Shown: positions 25,574 through 34,684 of the stretch, in pieces
How positions within the stretch are numbered: position 1 is the first letter of the stretch
Layout: every line of letters starts with the position of its first letter
Assembly: GCA_037968655.1 (NCBI GenBank)
Contig: JBBKVW010000051.1
Coordinates: 1-54,880, forward strand
Direction of reading: 5' to 3'
From: CAISIP01 sp037968655
GTDB taxonomy: Bacteria > Pseudomonadota > Gammaproteobacteria > Burkholderiales > Burkholderiaceae_C
DNA: 54,880 bases
Position numbers and translations under genes: made by a program
Notes under the pieces: model-generated
Databases searched by the model: none
The model's input: the letters and a program-made list of their open reading frames with translations, nothing else
Told to the model about the DNA's origin: nothing

Positions 25574-25774
25574 GCGGTCCTGCAATCAATGCGGCACTGG
25601 TGATAATAGTGTCCCGGCACCTCCTTCGCACCAATTCGGTACGCAGGATGGGCCAATATAGCGCACATCGTCCAAGCAGGGCACGGCCCCGGAACGACGC
25701 CATCCTTGAAACCGTGAACCGCAGGCGCGAACCAATCAGCGCCATTGTCGGTCCGGCCCCACTGCACCACTGCC

Positions 25775-27313
25775 ATGTCTGAACTGACCAAGCCCGAACC
25801 GATTCTTGACGACAACCAGCTGCTCGCCGAGCGACGCGAAAAACTTCAGGCGATACGTGATCGCCAGGCACGCGGCCATGGAGTCGCGTTTCCCAACGAC
25901 TTCAAGCCAGCTGATCAAGCCTTCGCCCTGATGCAGGTCCATGCCAACGATACCGCCGAAGACCTGGCGGCGCAGCCGCACCAGGTAAGCATTGCCGGGC
26001 GCATGATGCTCAAGCGGGTCATGGGCAAGGCCAGCTTCGCAACCGTGCAGGATGGCAGCGGCCGCATGCAGGTCTATGTCAAGGGCGAGGAAATCGGCGC
26101 AGATAGCTACGAGGATTTCAAGCACTGGGACCTTGGCGACATCATCGCTGTGCAGGGCCGGATGTTCCGTACCCGCACCGGCGAGTTGTCGATCCATGCC
26201 AGTGCGGTGCGCATGCTCGCAAAGAGCCTGCGCCCGATGCCGGACAAGTTCCATGGCCTGGCCGATCAGGAGTTGAAATACCGCCAGCGCTATGTCGACC
26301 TGATGGTCGACGAGACGACCCGCCAGCGCTTCGTCGCGCGCAGTCGTGCCATTGCCGGCATTCGCGAATTCATGGACGGACACGGATTTCTCGAGGTCGA
26401 GACGCCGATGCTGCACCCGATACCGGGCGGCGCCAACGCCAAACCGTTCACGACGCACCACAATGCGCTGGAACAGCAGATGTACCTGCGCATCGCACCC
26501 GAGCTCTACCTCAAGCGCCTGGTCGTGGGCGGCTTTGACCGGGTGTTCGAGATCAACCGGAACTTCCGCAACGAGGGTATCTCGGTGCGTCACAACCCGG
26601 AATTCACAATGATGGAGTTCTACGCGGCGTACTGGAACTATCAGGATCTGATGGATTTCACGCAGGATCTGGTGCGCGATGCGGCGATGAAAGCCGTGGG
26701 AAGCCTGCAAATGTCGTATGGCGGCAAGCCAGTCGACCTGGCGCAGCCGTTCGAGCGACTGACCATCGTGCAGGCCATCGAAAAGTACACCGACGCCGGC
26801 GATGGCGTGCGTGACGCGTCATGGCTGCGCGCTGCCCTGCGCAAGCTTGGAAAGTCAGAGGACAAGGACCATCTGTCGCGCCGCAGCCTGGCCGGATTGC
26901 AGGTGATGTATTTCGAGGAGACCGTTGAGCATCACCTGTGGCAACCGACCTTCATCTGTGAGCACCCGGTCGAGATCTCCCCGCTGGCGCGTGCCAGCGA
27001 CCAGAATCCCGAGGTGACCGAGCGATTCGAGCTCTACATCACAGGGCGGGAATTCGGCAATGGCTTCAGCGAGCTCAACGACGCGCAGGACCAGGCGGCT
27101 CGATTCCAGGCCCAGGTTGCAGCCAAGGACAGTGGCGACGACGAAGCGATGTTCTATGACCATGATTTCGTGCGTGCGCTCGAGTACGGCATGCCCCCCA
27201 CCGGCGGCTGCGGCATCGGAATCGACCGCCTGATGATGTTGCTGACCGATAGTCCCAGCATCCGCGATGTGATCCTGTTCCCGGCGCTGCGCCGCGAGTC
27301 GCCTGCGGCCTGA
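25775..27313 (+). CDS. lysS: lysine--tRNA ligase (class II)
   Basis: Cytoplasmic class IIb lysyl-tRNA synthetase (512 aa). An N-terminal OB-fold anticodon-binding domain (about 60-160) precedes the catalytic core: motif 1 around FMDGHGFLEVETPML, motif 2 in FEINRNFRNEGISVRHNPEFT, and motif 3 in GGCGIGIDRLMMLL. The lysine-site motif HNALEQQMYLRIAPELYLKRL is present. The ATG at 25775 is chosen over TTG 25745. It is divergent from yggT with about 200 bases between. prfB, often upstream of lysS, is not here. Confidence 0.97.
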   Translation: MSELTKPEPILDDNQLLAERREKLQAIRDRQARGHGVAFPNDFKPADQAFALMQVHANDTAEDLAAQPHQVSIAGRMMLKRVMGKASFATVQDGSGRMQVYVKGEEIGADSYEDFKHWDLGDIIAVQGRMFRTRTGELSIHASAVRMLAKSLRPMPDKFHGLADQELKYRQRYVDLMVDETTRQRFVARSRAIAGIREFMDGHGFLEVETPMLHPIPGGANAKPFTTHHNALEQQMYLRIAPELYLKRLVVGGFDRVFEINRNFRNEGISVRHNPEFTMMEFYAAYWNYQDLMDFTQDLVRDAAMKAVGSLQMSYGGKPVDLAQPFERLTIVQAIEKYTDAGDGVRDASWLRAALRKLGKSEDKDHLSRRSLAGLQVMYFEETVEHHLWQPTFICEHPVEISPLARASDQNPEVTERFELYITGREFGNGFSELNDAQDQAARFQAQVAAKDSGDDEAMFYDHDFVRALEYGMPPTGGCGIGIDRLMMLLTDSPSIRDVILFPALRRESPAA

Positions 27314-27324
27314 GCGACGCCATC

Positions 27325-29514
27325 ATGCGCTTTGGGCATCGCCGGGCAGCTGGCGTCATTGGATCGACGCTGGCGTTGGTCTGCCTGTTGGCTGTGGCAC
27401 AAACTGGCCCAAGCCAAGCGTTGCGTCCGCTCAAGCAGTCGGCTGCCTTGCTGGCAGTGCCGGCCGCTCCGAATTCTGGCTTGAACCGCCTCATCATCGG
27501 TTTGCGGCCCGACCGGGCGCTGGCAGCCGCTGCCGGCCAAACGTCGATGTCGACCAACCCTGCCGACGCCGTCCGCGCGCTGGGCCGTCGGAACAAACCT
27601 GCCTTGGGCGCAGCAGATGCGATCGACATCGCCTATCACCGCTCGATATCGGCGAGCACCCATGTGGCGCTGACCCACAGGCGCATGGGCCGTGCCGAAC
27701 TATCGGCGTTCGCGCAATGGCTGCGCCAGGACCCACAGGTCGCCTATGTCGAAATCGATGAGCGGGTCAGTCCGCAATTGCTACCCGACGACAGCGATTT
27801 CGCCTTGCGCCAGTGGAGCATGCAGACTGTAGCCAGCGGCAACGGCGCCGGCAATTTCCCTGGCGCCTGGGACATCGCCACTGGCGCAGGCGTGGTGATC
27901 GCGCAACTGGACGGTGGTTTCAGACCGCATTCCGATCTGTTCGCCAACGTGCTGGCCGGCTACGACTTCGTCAGCGCCGATCCATCCGGTGCGTTCGACA
28001 CTGCCAATGACGGCGACGGGCGCGACAGCGATGCGCGCGACCCTGGCGACTGGAGCGACCAGGGCGATTGCGCCAATGCCAGTTCGAGCTGGCATGGAAC
28101 GCATGTGGCCGGGATCATCGCCGCCGTGGGTAACAACAATCGTGGCGTAGCTGGTGCGGCTTTCAACGCCAGGCTGCTGCCGATCCGCGTGCTCGGCGTC
28201 TGTGGCGGCTATGTTTCCGATATTGCCGCAGGCATGCGCTGGGCAGTCGGACTGCCGGTACCTGGCATTCCGACCAATACCCAGGTGGCCAAGGTATTGA
28301 ACATGAGCCTGGGGCGCTTTGGCAGTTGCTCGGACACCTTCAAGGGGGCGGTGCAGGAGGTCATCGCAGCAGGCAGTGTCGTCGTCGCGGCGACCGGCAA
28401 TGACAGCGCCCGCGCCATTCTGCAACCAGCCAATTGCCCGGGTGTCATCGCGGTGACAGCCCACACCGTCGACGGTGACAATGCCAGCTACGCCAATATT
28501 GGTGCCCCGACGACGATCAGCGCACCGGGCGGCGGATACGGGATCTCGATCGTCGGCGCTGGCCGCGCAATCTATTCGACCAGCAACAGCGGACTGACGA
28601 CCCCAGGGGCCGACCGTTTCGAGGAAAAGCGCGGCACCAGCATGGCCACAGCGCATGTGTCGGGTGTGGCCGCCTTGATGTTCCAGGCCAAGCCCTCGAT
28701 CACGCCTGCCGAGTTGACATCGCGCCTGGTGAATGCCACCCGGCAGCACCCACCGGGCTCCTATTGCGATGGGCTCTATGTGTGTGGTGCTGGTCTGCTC
28801 GATGCCAGCGCGGCCGTTGGTGCAGTGCGCGATGACGACGCCCCCGTCCTTACGGTGCGGACCGCGCCAGTTGGCGTCGCCCTGCGCAACAACACGGTGC
28901 AACTGCAAGGCTCGGTCGCTGTGGGGCGCTTCGGACTTGGCATTCAGTCCGTTTCCTGGGTCCAGCTGGCTGGGCCGGGCGTGGTGCTGAGTGGCGCCGG
29001 CACCAGCACCGCGTCCTTTGTCGTGCCTGCGACCGGCGACAGTTTCACTTTCCGGCTCAGCGCGACCGACGTCAACGGCAAGTCCTCGCACATGAACCTC
29101 GTAGTTGCGGCCAACAATACGGCGCCAGTGATGGCGCCAATTGCACACCAGTTCGTTTTGCTCAATGGCCAGGTGGCATTTTCCGCGAGTGCCACCGACG
29201 CCGAAGGCGACGCAATAACCTATGTCGCAGGCGGCTTGCCGCGTGGCGCAACTCTTGATGCAGCAACGGGCATCTTCAACTGGAGCAATGCGGGGCCACT
29301 TGGCAACTACTCTGTCGAGATCACCGCCAGCGACGGCCTGCTCAGCGGGGACCCGCAGTATGTCGGCATCACGGTCTACGCTCCTGGATCGGGCGGCGGC
29401 GGTGCAATCCGAGCGAGCGAAATGGCGGCCCTGGCTGCGTGTGCGCTGATGCTGCTGGCTCGGGTCAATTGGCAGCGCAGGAACCGCGCGCGCAAGCACC
29501 CGGCCGACGCCTGA
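27325..29514 (+). CDS. secreted S8 (subtilisin-like) serine protease with C-terminal membrane/sorting tail
   Basis: A 729-aa extracytoplasmic protease. After a signal peptide (about 1-26) comes a pro-region, then a subtilisin domain with catalytic D196 (VIAQLDGGFRPHSDL), H257 (SSWHGTHVAGIIAA), oxyanion N359 (AATGNDS) and S439 (GTSMATAHVSGVAAL). It contains several cysteine pairs. Residues about 505-685 are Ig-like or cadherin-like, with a putative-Ig (He_PIG-type) repeat DAEGDAITYVAGGLPRGATL. The tail has GSGGGG (688-693), a hydrophobic helix and a basic end (WQRRNRARKH), the GlyGly-CTERM pattern of rhombosortase substrates. It starts 11 bases after lysS. Its substrate is unknown. Confidence 0.92.
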   Translation: MRFGHRRAAGVIGSTLALVCLLAVAQTGPSQALRPLKQSAALLAVPAAPNSGLNRLIIGLRPDRALAAAAGQTSMSTNPADAVRALGRRNKPALGAADAIDIAYHRSISASTHVALTHRRMGRAELSAFAQWLRQDPQVAYVEIDERVSPQLLPDDSDFALRQWSMQTVASGNGAGNFPGAWDIATGAGVVIAQLDGGFRPHSDLFANVLAGYDFVSADPSGAFDTANDGDGRDSDARDPGDWSDQGDCANASSSWHGTHVAGIIAAVGNNNRGVAGAAFNARLLPIRVLGVCGGYVSDIAAGMRWAVGLPVPGIPTNTQVAKVLNMSLGRFGSCSDTFKGAVQEVIAAGSVVVAATGNDSARAILQPANCPGVIAVTAHTVDGDNASYANIGAPTTISAPGGGYGISIVGAGRAIYSTSNSGLTTPGADRFEEKRGTSMATAHVSGVAALMFQAKPSITPAELTSRLVNATRQHPPGSYCDGLYVCGAGLLDASAAVGAVRDDDAPVLTVRTAPVGVALRNNTVQLQGSVAVGRFGLGIQSVSWVQLAGPGVVLSGAGTSTASFVVPATGDSFTFRLSATDVNGKSSHMNLVVAANNTAPVMAPIAHQFVLLNGQVAFSASATDAEGDAITYVAGGLPRGATLDAATGIFNWSNAGPLGNYSVEITASDGLLSGDPQYVGITVYAPGSGGGGAIRASEMAALAACALMLLARVNWQRRNRARKHPADA

Positions 29515-29559
29515 TCGCCCTTCCGACATCCGCCGGCGCCCTACCGTTGCGGTGCCAGG

Positions 29560-30642
29560 TCAGGGAACCAGGTCCAGCGAGCGCATGTACTGTGGCTGCA
29601 CCATCAATGTGTCCCAGTCCAGCGGCGGCGCCGATGGCAGCAAGGCAAGACGGCGTTGTTCGCTGGCAGGCCTGGGTGACCATTTCCCCGTGACCTGCGC
29701 CCGTGCCAGGCCCTCGATCAGGTCGTCGATGGCCGAATTGCCGTCCAGGCATTGATTGCACAACAAGACCATGTCACAGCCAGCATTCAGCGCCACGATG
29801 CAGGCCTGACTGAAACTCACCGCCTGACCGTCGATGATGCCGGCTCCGGCCATGCTCAGGTCGTCACTGAACACGGCTCCGGTAAACCCGAGCTGTCCGC
29901 GCAGTATGTCCTCCAGCCAGCGGGTCGAAAAGCCAGCGGGCCGTGCATCGACCCTGGGGTACACGACATGGGCCGGCATCACGCTGGCCAGCGACGTGCC
30001 CAGCCATCCATACGGTGCCGCGTCCTGGGCAAGGATGGTCCTGAGGCCACGCGTGTCCAGCGGCAGATCGGTGTGCGAATCGGCCGCCGCAAAACCGTGC
30101 CCGGGAAAGTGCTTGCCGCAATTGGCCATGCCGCTTTGCAGCAGACCATGCATCAGGCTCTTGGCCAATATGCTGACGACTGCCGGGTCACGTGCAAATG
30201 CCCGGTCGCCGATCACGCGACTCGGGCCATGGTCCAGATCAAGTACCGGCGTAAAGCTGAGGTCAACTCCGCAGGCGCGCAGTTCGGCGCCCAGGATGTA
30301 GCCGCAGGCGGTCGCGGCGCGCGTGGCCTGGAGCGCGTTGATCTTTGGGTCGGTCTTTCCATCACCCTGCCAGAGCTGGCCCAGCACGCGCATTGGCGGC
30401 AGGTGGGTGAACCCATCGGTGCGAAAGCGCTGGACCCGTCCGCCTTCGTGGTCGACCATGATCAGCAGATCAGCGCGACTCTTCTTGATCGACCGGCACA
30501 GGGCCGTCAGCTGCGCGCGATCAGCCCAATTGCGGGCAAACAGGATGACACCGCCCACCAGGGGATGCTGCAGCCGCTGACGATCGGTTTTCGTCAGGGT
30601 AAGGCCGGCAACGTCGATGATCAAGGGGGCGTGAGATTGCAT
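29560..30642 (-). CDS. nagZ: beta-N-acetylhexosaminidase (GH3)
   Basis: Cytoplasmic glycosidase (360 aa) of peptidoglycan recycling that removes N-acetylglucosamine from anhydromuropeptides. Family GH3 features are VGGVILFARNW, MVDHEGGRVQRFR, SFTPVLDLD, the KHFPGHG loop with the general acid/base histidine (residues 177-183) and the nucleophile region AVFSDDLSMAG (D260). It is the last gene of the leftward lepA-to-nagZ string, 65 bases after acpS, and converges with the S8 protease gene. The ATG has no obvious Shine-Dalgarno sequence. Confidence 0.96.
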   Translation of the reverse strand: MQSHAPLIIDVAGLTLTKTDRQRLQHPLVGGVILFARNWADRAQLTALCRSIKKSRADLLIMVDHEGGRVQRFRTDGFTHLPPMRVLGQLWQGDGKTDPKINALQATRAATACGYILGAELRACGVDLSFTPVLDLDHGPSRVIGDRAFARDPAVVSILAKSLMHGLLQSGMANCGKHFPGHGFAAADSHTDLPLDTRGLRTILAQDAAPYGWLGTSLASVMPAHVVYPRVDARPAGFSTRWLEDILRGQLGFTGAVFSDDLSMAGAGIIDGQAVSFSQACIVALNAGCDMVLLCNQCLDGNSAIDDLIEGLARAQVTGKWSPRPASEQRRLALLPSAPPLDWDTLMVQPQYMRSLDLVP

Positions 30643-30707
30643 GTTTGGTCAGAAATCTTAAGTTGAATGTGTCATCGCTCAATTGCGACCGCAAGCCCGG
30701 GTGCTGC

Positions 30708-31118
30708 TCATGGCATGGTCTCGACCACGCAAAAGCTGGCCGCATATTCGCTTTCGTCCGTGACGCTGACATGGGCCTGCAGCTTCTGCGCATCGAACCA
30801 CTCCTTGAGCACACCGTGCAGCACGATGCAAGGCTTGCCGGCATTGGCATGCGTGTCCGGCAGTTTGGCGATTTCGCACAGGCGCCAGGTCATCGGCATG
30901 CGCATGCCCAGGCCGATCGCCTTGCTGAACGCCTCCTTGGCGCTGAAACGGGTCGCCAAGTAGCGTACGCCCCGCTCAGGCCAGCGCTGGCTGCGCGCCC
31001 GCCAGGTTGCCAGTTCGCCGTCGCACAGAATCTTGCGCGCAAACCGCTCGCCGTGGCGCTCCAGGCTGGCCCGGATGCGCCGAATGTCGCAGATATCGGT
31101 ACCGATGCCGTAGATCAT
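30708..31118 (-). CDS. acpS: holo-[acyl-carrier-protein] synthase
   Basis: Transfers 4'-phosphopantetheine from CoA to the serine of AcpP. The 136-aa protein has the metal-binding aspartate in IYGIGTDICDI (D8) and glutamate in RFSAKEAFSKAIG (E62), and ends with HVSVTDESEYAASFCVVE. The frame is open further upstream, but the ATG at 31118 overlaps the pdxJ stop as ATGA and gives the family N-terminus. Its substrate AcpP is encoded about 13 kb away in the same window. Confidence 0.95.
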   Translation of the reverse strand: MIYGIGTDICDIRRIRASLERHGERFARKILCDGELATWRARSQRWPERGVRYLATRFSAKEAFSKAIGLGMRMPMTWRLCEIAKLPDTHANAGKPCIVLHGVLKEWFDAQKLQAHVSVTDESEYAASFCVVETMP

Positions 31119-31879
31119 GCACCGGGCGGCTTTGCTGAATTGGCTGCGCCGATGCATCGCAGATAGTCGGTGACAGCAGCCGCGTAGCCCAGTTCCAGCG
31201 CGTCGCAGATCAGTGCATGCCCGATGGAGACCTCTTGCACGCCAGGTACCGACTGCAGGAACCAGGTCAGGTTGTCACGATTGAGGTCATGGCCGGCATT
31301 GACGCCCAGCCCCACTGCGAGGGCCGCTTGCGCCGCGGCCGCATACCGGTCGGTCTGCTGTTGCTGGTTCGGCCCGCCCCAGGCCTGCGCATAGGGCTCG
31401 GTATACAGCTCGATCCGGTCCGCACCCACGTCGCGCGCGGCAGCCATGGCCGATGGATCGGCGTCCATGAACAGGCTGACCCGCACCCCCAGCGCCCTGG
31501 CCTGTGCGATTACGGGCCGCAGGCGCTCGGCGTCCTGCGCCAGGTTCCATCCATGGTCACTGGTGAATTGGCCTTCGCTGTCGGGAACGAAGGTGCATTG
31601 CTGGGGCCGCAGCTGCTCCACAAATGCCATCAGATTCTGGAACGGGTTTCCTTCGATATTGAACTCCCGGTCGGGCCATCGCCGGAGCAACTCCGACAAA
31701 GTCTGCACGTCATCACCGCGAATATGCCGCTGGTCTGGTCGAGGATGAACCGTGATGCCGCCGGCACCATGCGCCAGGCAGATTTCTGCGGCGCGGCTCA
31801 GGGACGGAATTCCCAGATGGCGGGTATTGCGCACTAGGGCAACCTTGTTCAGATTGACGGAAAGAGATGTGCCACTCAT
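31115..31879 (-). CDS. pdxJ: pyridoxine 5'-phosphate synthase
   Basis: Closes the pyridine ring of vitamin B6 from 1-deoxyxylulose 5-phosphate and aminoacetone phosphate. The 254-aa barrel shows SVNLNKVALVRNTRH, GAGGITVHPRPDQRHI, EFNIEGNPF, FVPDSEGQFTSDHGW, VSLFMDADP, IELYTEPYA and VNAGHDLNRDNL. The ATG at 31879 overlaps the recO stop (ATGA); the open frame from 32053 is inside recO. The pdxJ-acpS pair is conserved in proteobacteria. Confidence 0.96.
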   Translation of the reverse strand: MSGTSLSVNLNKVALVRNTRHLGIPSLSRAAEICLAHGAGGITVHPRPDQRHIRGDDVQTLSELLRRWPDREFNIEGNPFQNLMAFVEQLRPQQCTFVPDSEGQFTSDHGWNLAQDAERLRPVIAQARALGVRVSLFMDADPSAMAAARDVGADRIELYTEPYAQAWGGPNQQQQTDRYAAAAQAALAVGLGVNAGHDLNRDNLTWFLQSVPGVQEVSIGHALICDALELGYAAAVTDYLRCIGAANSAKPPGA

Positions 31880-32628
31880 AGGGATTGCAGATCGATCATC
31901 ATTTGCCGGGTGCGCAGAGTCTTCACACCACAATGGTAATGGAGCAAGCTGCGCAATTGCGGCTTGAGTTCGGCAACCACCGGCGCGCAGGCGCGCAGCG
32001 TCTCGGTGAAGACCGCTTCCTCGCTGTCCAGCGCCTGTTGCAGCAGGGTCCACTGGGCGCCAGTCAAGCTGGCGCGATCCTGATCGCCCGCTTGACGCAG
32101 ACCGCCCTCAAAAACCAGGCAGTAGCGGGACTGGGCTTGCAGTGATCCCAGTGTCATGGTCTGGGCATTCAGGGACGGCAGCAGACCGATTTCGCGCAGG
32201 ATGAGCAATTCGAAAGTGCGCAAGGCCGTCTGCAAGGCGTCGCCGTGTTCCGACGCGAGCACCGCCACGACATTGGAGTAGATTCCAAACAGCCCCGGAT
32301 GGGGATCATCCCGGGCCAGTAGCGACAGTACCAGTTCATTGATGTAGTAGCCGGACAAAAGTGCGTCGCCGGTCGGCATCACATGCCCGCCCATCCATTC
32401 GGCGCTGCGCAAGGTGCGGATCTCGGCGTCACCGCCAAAGGCCAGGTGCAGGGGCTGCAGCGGCAACAGAATCGGCCTGAGTCCGGAGCTGGGCCGCTTG
32501 GCGCCCTTGGCCACCAGGGCCACGCGCCCGTGGTTGCGGGTGAACACTTCCAGTATCAGGCTGGACTCGCTCCAGTCGTGCCGATGCAGCACAAAGGCGG
32601 GCTCGTCGGTGATGCGTGCGCTGGCCAC
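31876..32628 (-). CDS. recO: DNA repair protein RecO
   Basis: Mediator of RecFOR recombination (250 aa) that helps load RecA on SSB-coated DNA. The N-terminal OB fold has FVLHRHDWSESSLILEVFTRNHGRVALVAKGAKRP-like sequence, followed by the helical domain with LLSGYYINELVLSLLARDDPH. The family zinc finger of some RecO proteins is absent. It starts with GTG 32628, twelve bases after era, with no clear ribosome site, which suggests coupling to upstream translation. Confidence 0.94.
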   Translation of the reverse strand: MASARITDEPAFVLHRHDWSESSLILEVFTRNHGRVALVAKGAKRPSSGLRPILLPLQPLHLAFGGDAEIRTLRSAEWMGGHVMPTGDALLSGYYINELVLSLLARDDPHPGLFGIYSNVVAVLASEHGDALQTALRTFELLILREIGLLPSLNAQTMTLGSLQAQSRYCLVFEGGLRQAGDQDRASLTGAQWTLLQQALDSEEAVFTETLRACAPVVAELKPQLRSLLHYHCGVKTLRTRQMMIDLQSL

Positions 32629-32640
32629 CCCGAATGCTCT

Positions 32641-33618
32641 TCAGTCGTAGCCAAAACTGCGCACCCGCGCCTCGTCGTCGGCCCAACCGGAACGCACTTT
32701 GACCCAGAGCTCGATGAACACCTTGGCATCGAACAGCCGCTCAAGTTCAACCCGGGTTTCCGTGCCTATGCGCTTGATGCGCTCCCCTTTGTCGCCGATC
32801 ACCATGGCCTTGTGGCCATCGCGCTCCACCACGATGGTCGCGGCAATGCGGACCAGACGCTTTTGCCCTTTGCGCCCCGGCTCCTCGCCAAACTGGTCGA
32901 TCACAACCGTCGACGTATAGGGCAGTTCATCGCCGGTAAGGCGAAACAGCTTCTCGCGCACCATCTCGCCAGCCAGGAATTTCTCGTTGCGGTCCGTCAG
33001 TTCGTCCTCGCCGTAAAACCAGGGCTGCTGCGGTAAATACTTTTCACAGATACCCAGCAGTCGGGTCACATCCCGCGCATTCTTGGCCGACATCGGAACG
33101 AATTCGGCAAAGGCATGGCGCTGTTGCATGTCCTGCAGCCAAGGCGCCACATCCGTTCGTTTCGTCACCTGGTCGAGTTTGTTGGCCACCAGCAACGCCG
33201 GAATTTTTGAATCAAGCAATTCAAGCACTTTTGCATCTGCCTGGTTGAAGCGGCCGGCTTCGGTAACAAACAGGATCAAGTCCACGTCCTGTACCGCGCC
33301 CCGCACCGAACGGTTGAGTGAGCGGTTCAAGGCGTTGGTATGCACAGTCTGAAATCCCGGTGTGTCGACGAAAACAAACTGTGTTGCCGCCAGGGTCCGC
33401 ATGCCGGTGATGCGATGGCGTGTCGTCTGGGCCTTGCCTGACGTGATGCTGATTTTCTGACCCACCAATGCATTGAGCAAGGTCGACTTGCCGACGTTGG
33501 GCTTGCCGACGATAGCGATCAGGCCGCACCGCTGCTCTGCCGGCGAGATTGGTCGTGCAGGTTCCGTCACCGAGGGCTTTGGTGGGTCCAGATCGGTCGG
33601 CACAACAGGGTCTGTCAC
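32641..33618 (-). CDS. era: GTPase Era
   Basis: Essential GTPase for 16S rRNA 3'-end maturation and 30S assembly. The 325-aa protein has an extra N-terminal tail of about 30 residues, then G1 GKPNVGKST (38-46), G2 region ITSGKAQTTRHRITG, G3 DTPG, G4 NKLD and G5 SAK. The C-terminal KH domain contains VIGDKGERIKRIG. GTG 33618 overlaps the rnc stop in GTGA; the rnc-era pairing is classical. Confidence 0.97.
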   Translation of the reverse strand: MTDPVVPTDLDPPKPSVTEPARPISPAEQRCGLIAIVGKPNVGKSTLLNALVGQKISITSGKAQTTRHRITGMRTLAATQFVFVDTPGFQTVHTNALNRSLNRSVRGAVQDVDLILFVTEAGRFNQADAKVLELLDSKIPALLVANKLDQVTKRTDVAPWLQDMQQRHAFAEFVPMSAKNARDVTRLLGICEKYLPQQPWFYGEDELTDRNEKFLAGEMVREKLFRLTGDELPYTSTVVIDQFGEEPGRKGQKRLVRIAATIVVERDGHKAMVIGDKGERIKRIGTETRVELERLFDAKVFIELWVKVRSGWADDEARVRSFGYD

Positions 33619-34301
33619 GTAGTCTCCGTCTTTTTCAAGGTTTGCAGCATCGCCTCAGCAGCCTCCTGCTCGGCAGCGCGGCGGGAGCCTCCGATGCCAC
33701 GCTCGCACAAGTTCAACTCAAGGATTTCGCACTCGACGTCGAACGACTGCTGGTGCGCCGCACCAATAGTTCCGACGACCCGGTACTGAGGCCGATTCAG
33801 CTTGCGGCCCTGCAACCACTCCTGCAGTTCGGTTTTCGGGTCCTTGCCGATGGCCGCCATCGTCGGATTGATCTCCACCGCCTTGAACAGGCGATGTACC
33901 AGTTGCTGGGCTGCGACAAAGCCGGCGTCCATATAGACAGCGCCAATCACCGCCTCGAGTGCGTCGGCCAGGATCGAAGGTCGCTTCTTGCCCCCTGATC
34001 GCATCTCGCCATCACCCAGGCGTATGCAGGCCGGCAGACCCAGATCGACAGCCAGCCTGTGCAGCGTGTCCTGCTTGACCAAATTGGCGCGGATGCGGGA
34101 CAGGTCACCCTCGGGCAGGTCGTGCAATCGCTGGAACAGTAAATCGGAGACTGCCAGATTGAGCACCGAATCTCCCAGGAACTCCAGCCTTTCGTTGTGG
34201 TCGGCGCCGAAGCTTCTATGGGTCAGGGCACGGCTGAGCAATGCAGCATTCGTAAATACATGCTGCAACCTCTGCTGCAAGGCCAGCCAATGCGCGTCCA
34301 C
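33615..34301 (-). CDS. rnc: ribonuclease III
   Basis: Double-strand-specific endoribonuclease (228 aa) for rRNA precursors and structured mRNAs. The catalytic signature NERLEFLGDSVLNL supplies E40 and D44; the second pair is D113 and E116 in LADALEAVIGAVYMDAG. A double-stranded-RNA-binding domain occupies the last 70 residues (DPKTELQEWLQGR onward to GIGGSRRAAEQEAAEAML). It starts with GTG 34301, right after the DUF4845 stop, with a poor ribosome site. Confidence 0.97.
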   Translation of the reverse strand: MDAHWLALQQRLQHVFTNAALLSRALTHRSFGADHNERLEFLGDSVLNLAVSDLLFQRLHDLPEGDLSRIRANLVKQDTLHRLAVDLGLPACIRLGDGEMRSGGKKRPSILADALEAVIGAVYMDAGFVAAQQLVHRLFKAVEINPTMAAIGKDPKTELQEWLQGRKLNRPQYRVVGTIGAAHQQSFDVECEILELNLCERGIGGSRRAAEQEAAEAMLQTLKKTETT

Positions 34302-34302
34302 C

Positions 34303-34656
34303 TTACTTGCTGCGCCCGGCGTATTTGAGCGTCAAAAAGGCTGGACCTGCGAGATGGATCTCGCGCTGATACTCATACTTGACAACGATTGTTTCACCAT
34401 CCTTGGTGACCTCCAGATCCTTGCCCTTGATGGACGTGATGTTGTCCACCTCGGTCGCTCGCTCGAATATGGAGCGCACTTCGGCCACTGAATTGCCCAT
34501 GCTGGCCTTCTTGGCCGCCTTGTCAACTGCCTGGTACTCGATGAAGGTGGGAAATACCTGGGCGCCAATCACGCCTGTGACGGCCAGTACCGCACCAACG
34601 AAGACAAGCCCGAAAAAGGAAATGCCGCGCTGCCTGGATTTGGGTTGATTAGTCAT
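34303..34656 (-). CDS. DUF4845 domain membrane protein
   Basis: A 117-aa protein with a short basic N-terminus (KSRQRG), one transmembrane helix (ISFFGLVFVGAVLAVTGVIG) and a conserved extracytoplasmic DUF4845 domain, as in YQAVDKAAKKA and FERATEVDNITSIKGKDLEV. Its architecture resembles a minor pilin-like or secreted anchor, but the function is unknown. It lies between lepB and rnc, a position conserved in betaproteobacteria. Confidence 0.92.
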   Translation of the reverse strand: MTNQPKSRQRGISFFGLVFVGAVLAVTGVIGAQVFPTFIEYQAVDKAAKKASMGNSVAEVRSIFERATEVDNITSIKGKDLEVTKDGETIVVKYEYQREIHLAGPAFLTLKYAGRSK

Positions 34657-34684
34657 GTCTCACCTTTTGCTCGAAAGAACCGGT

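Noticed and set aside
27781..29529. 582-codon open frame antisense to the S8 protease gene
   Set aside because: The sense gene has signal peptide, catalytic triad and domains; the antisense translation has no recognisable protein features.
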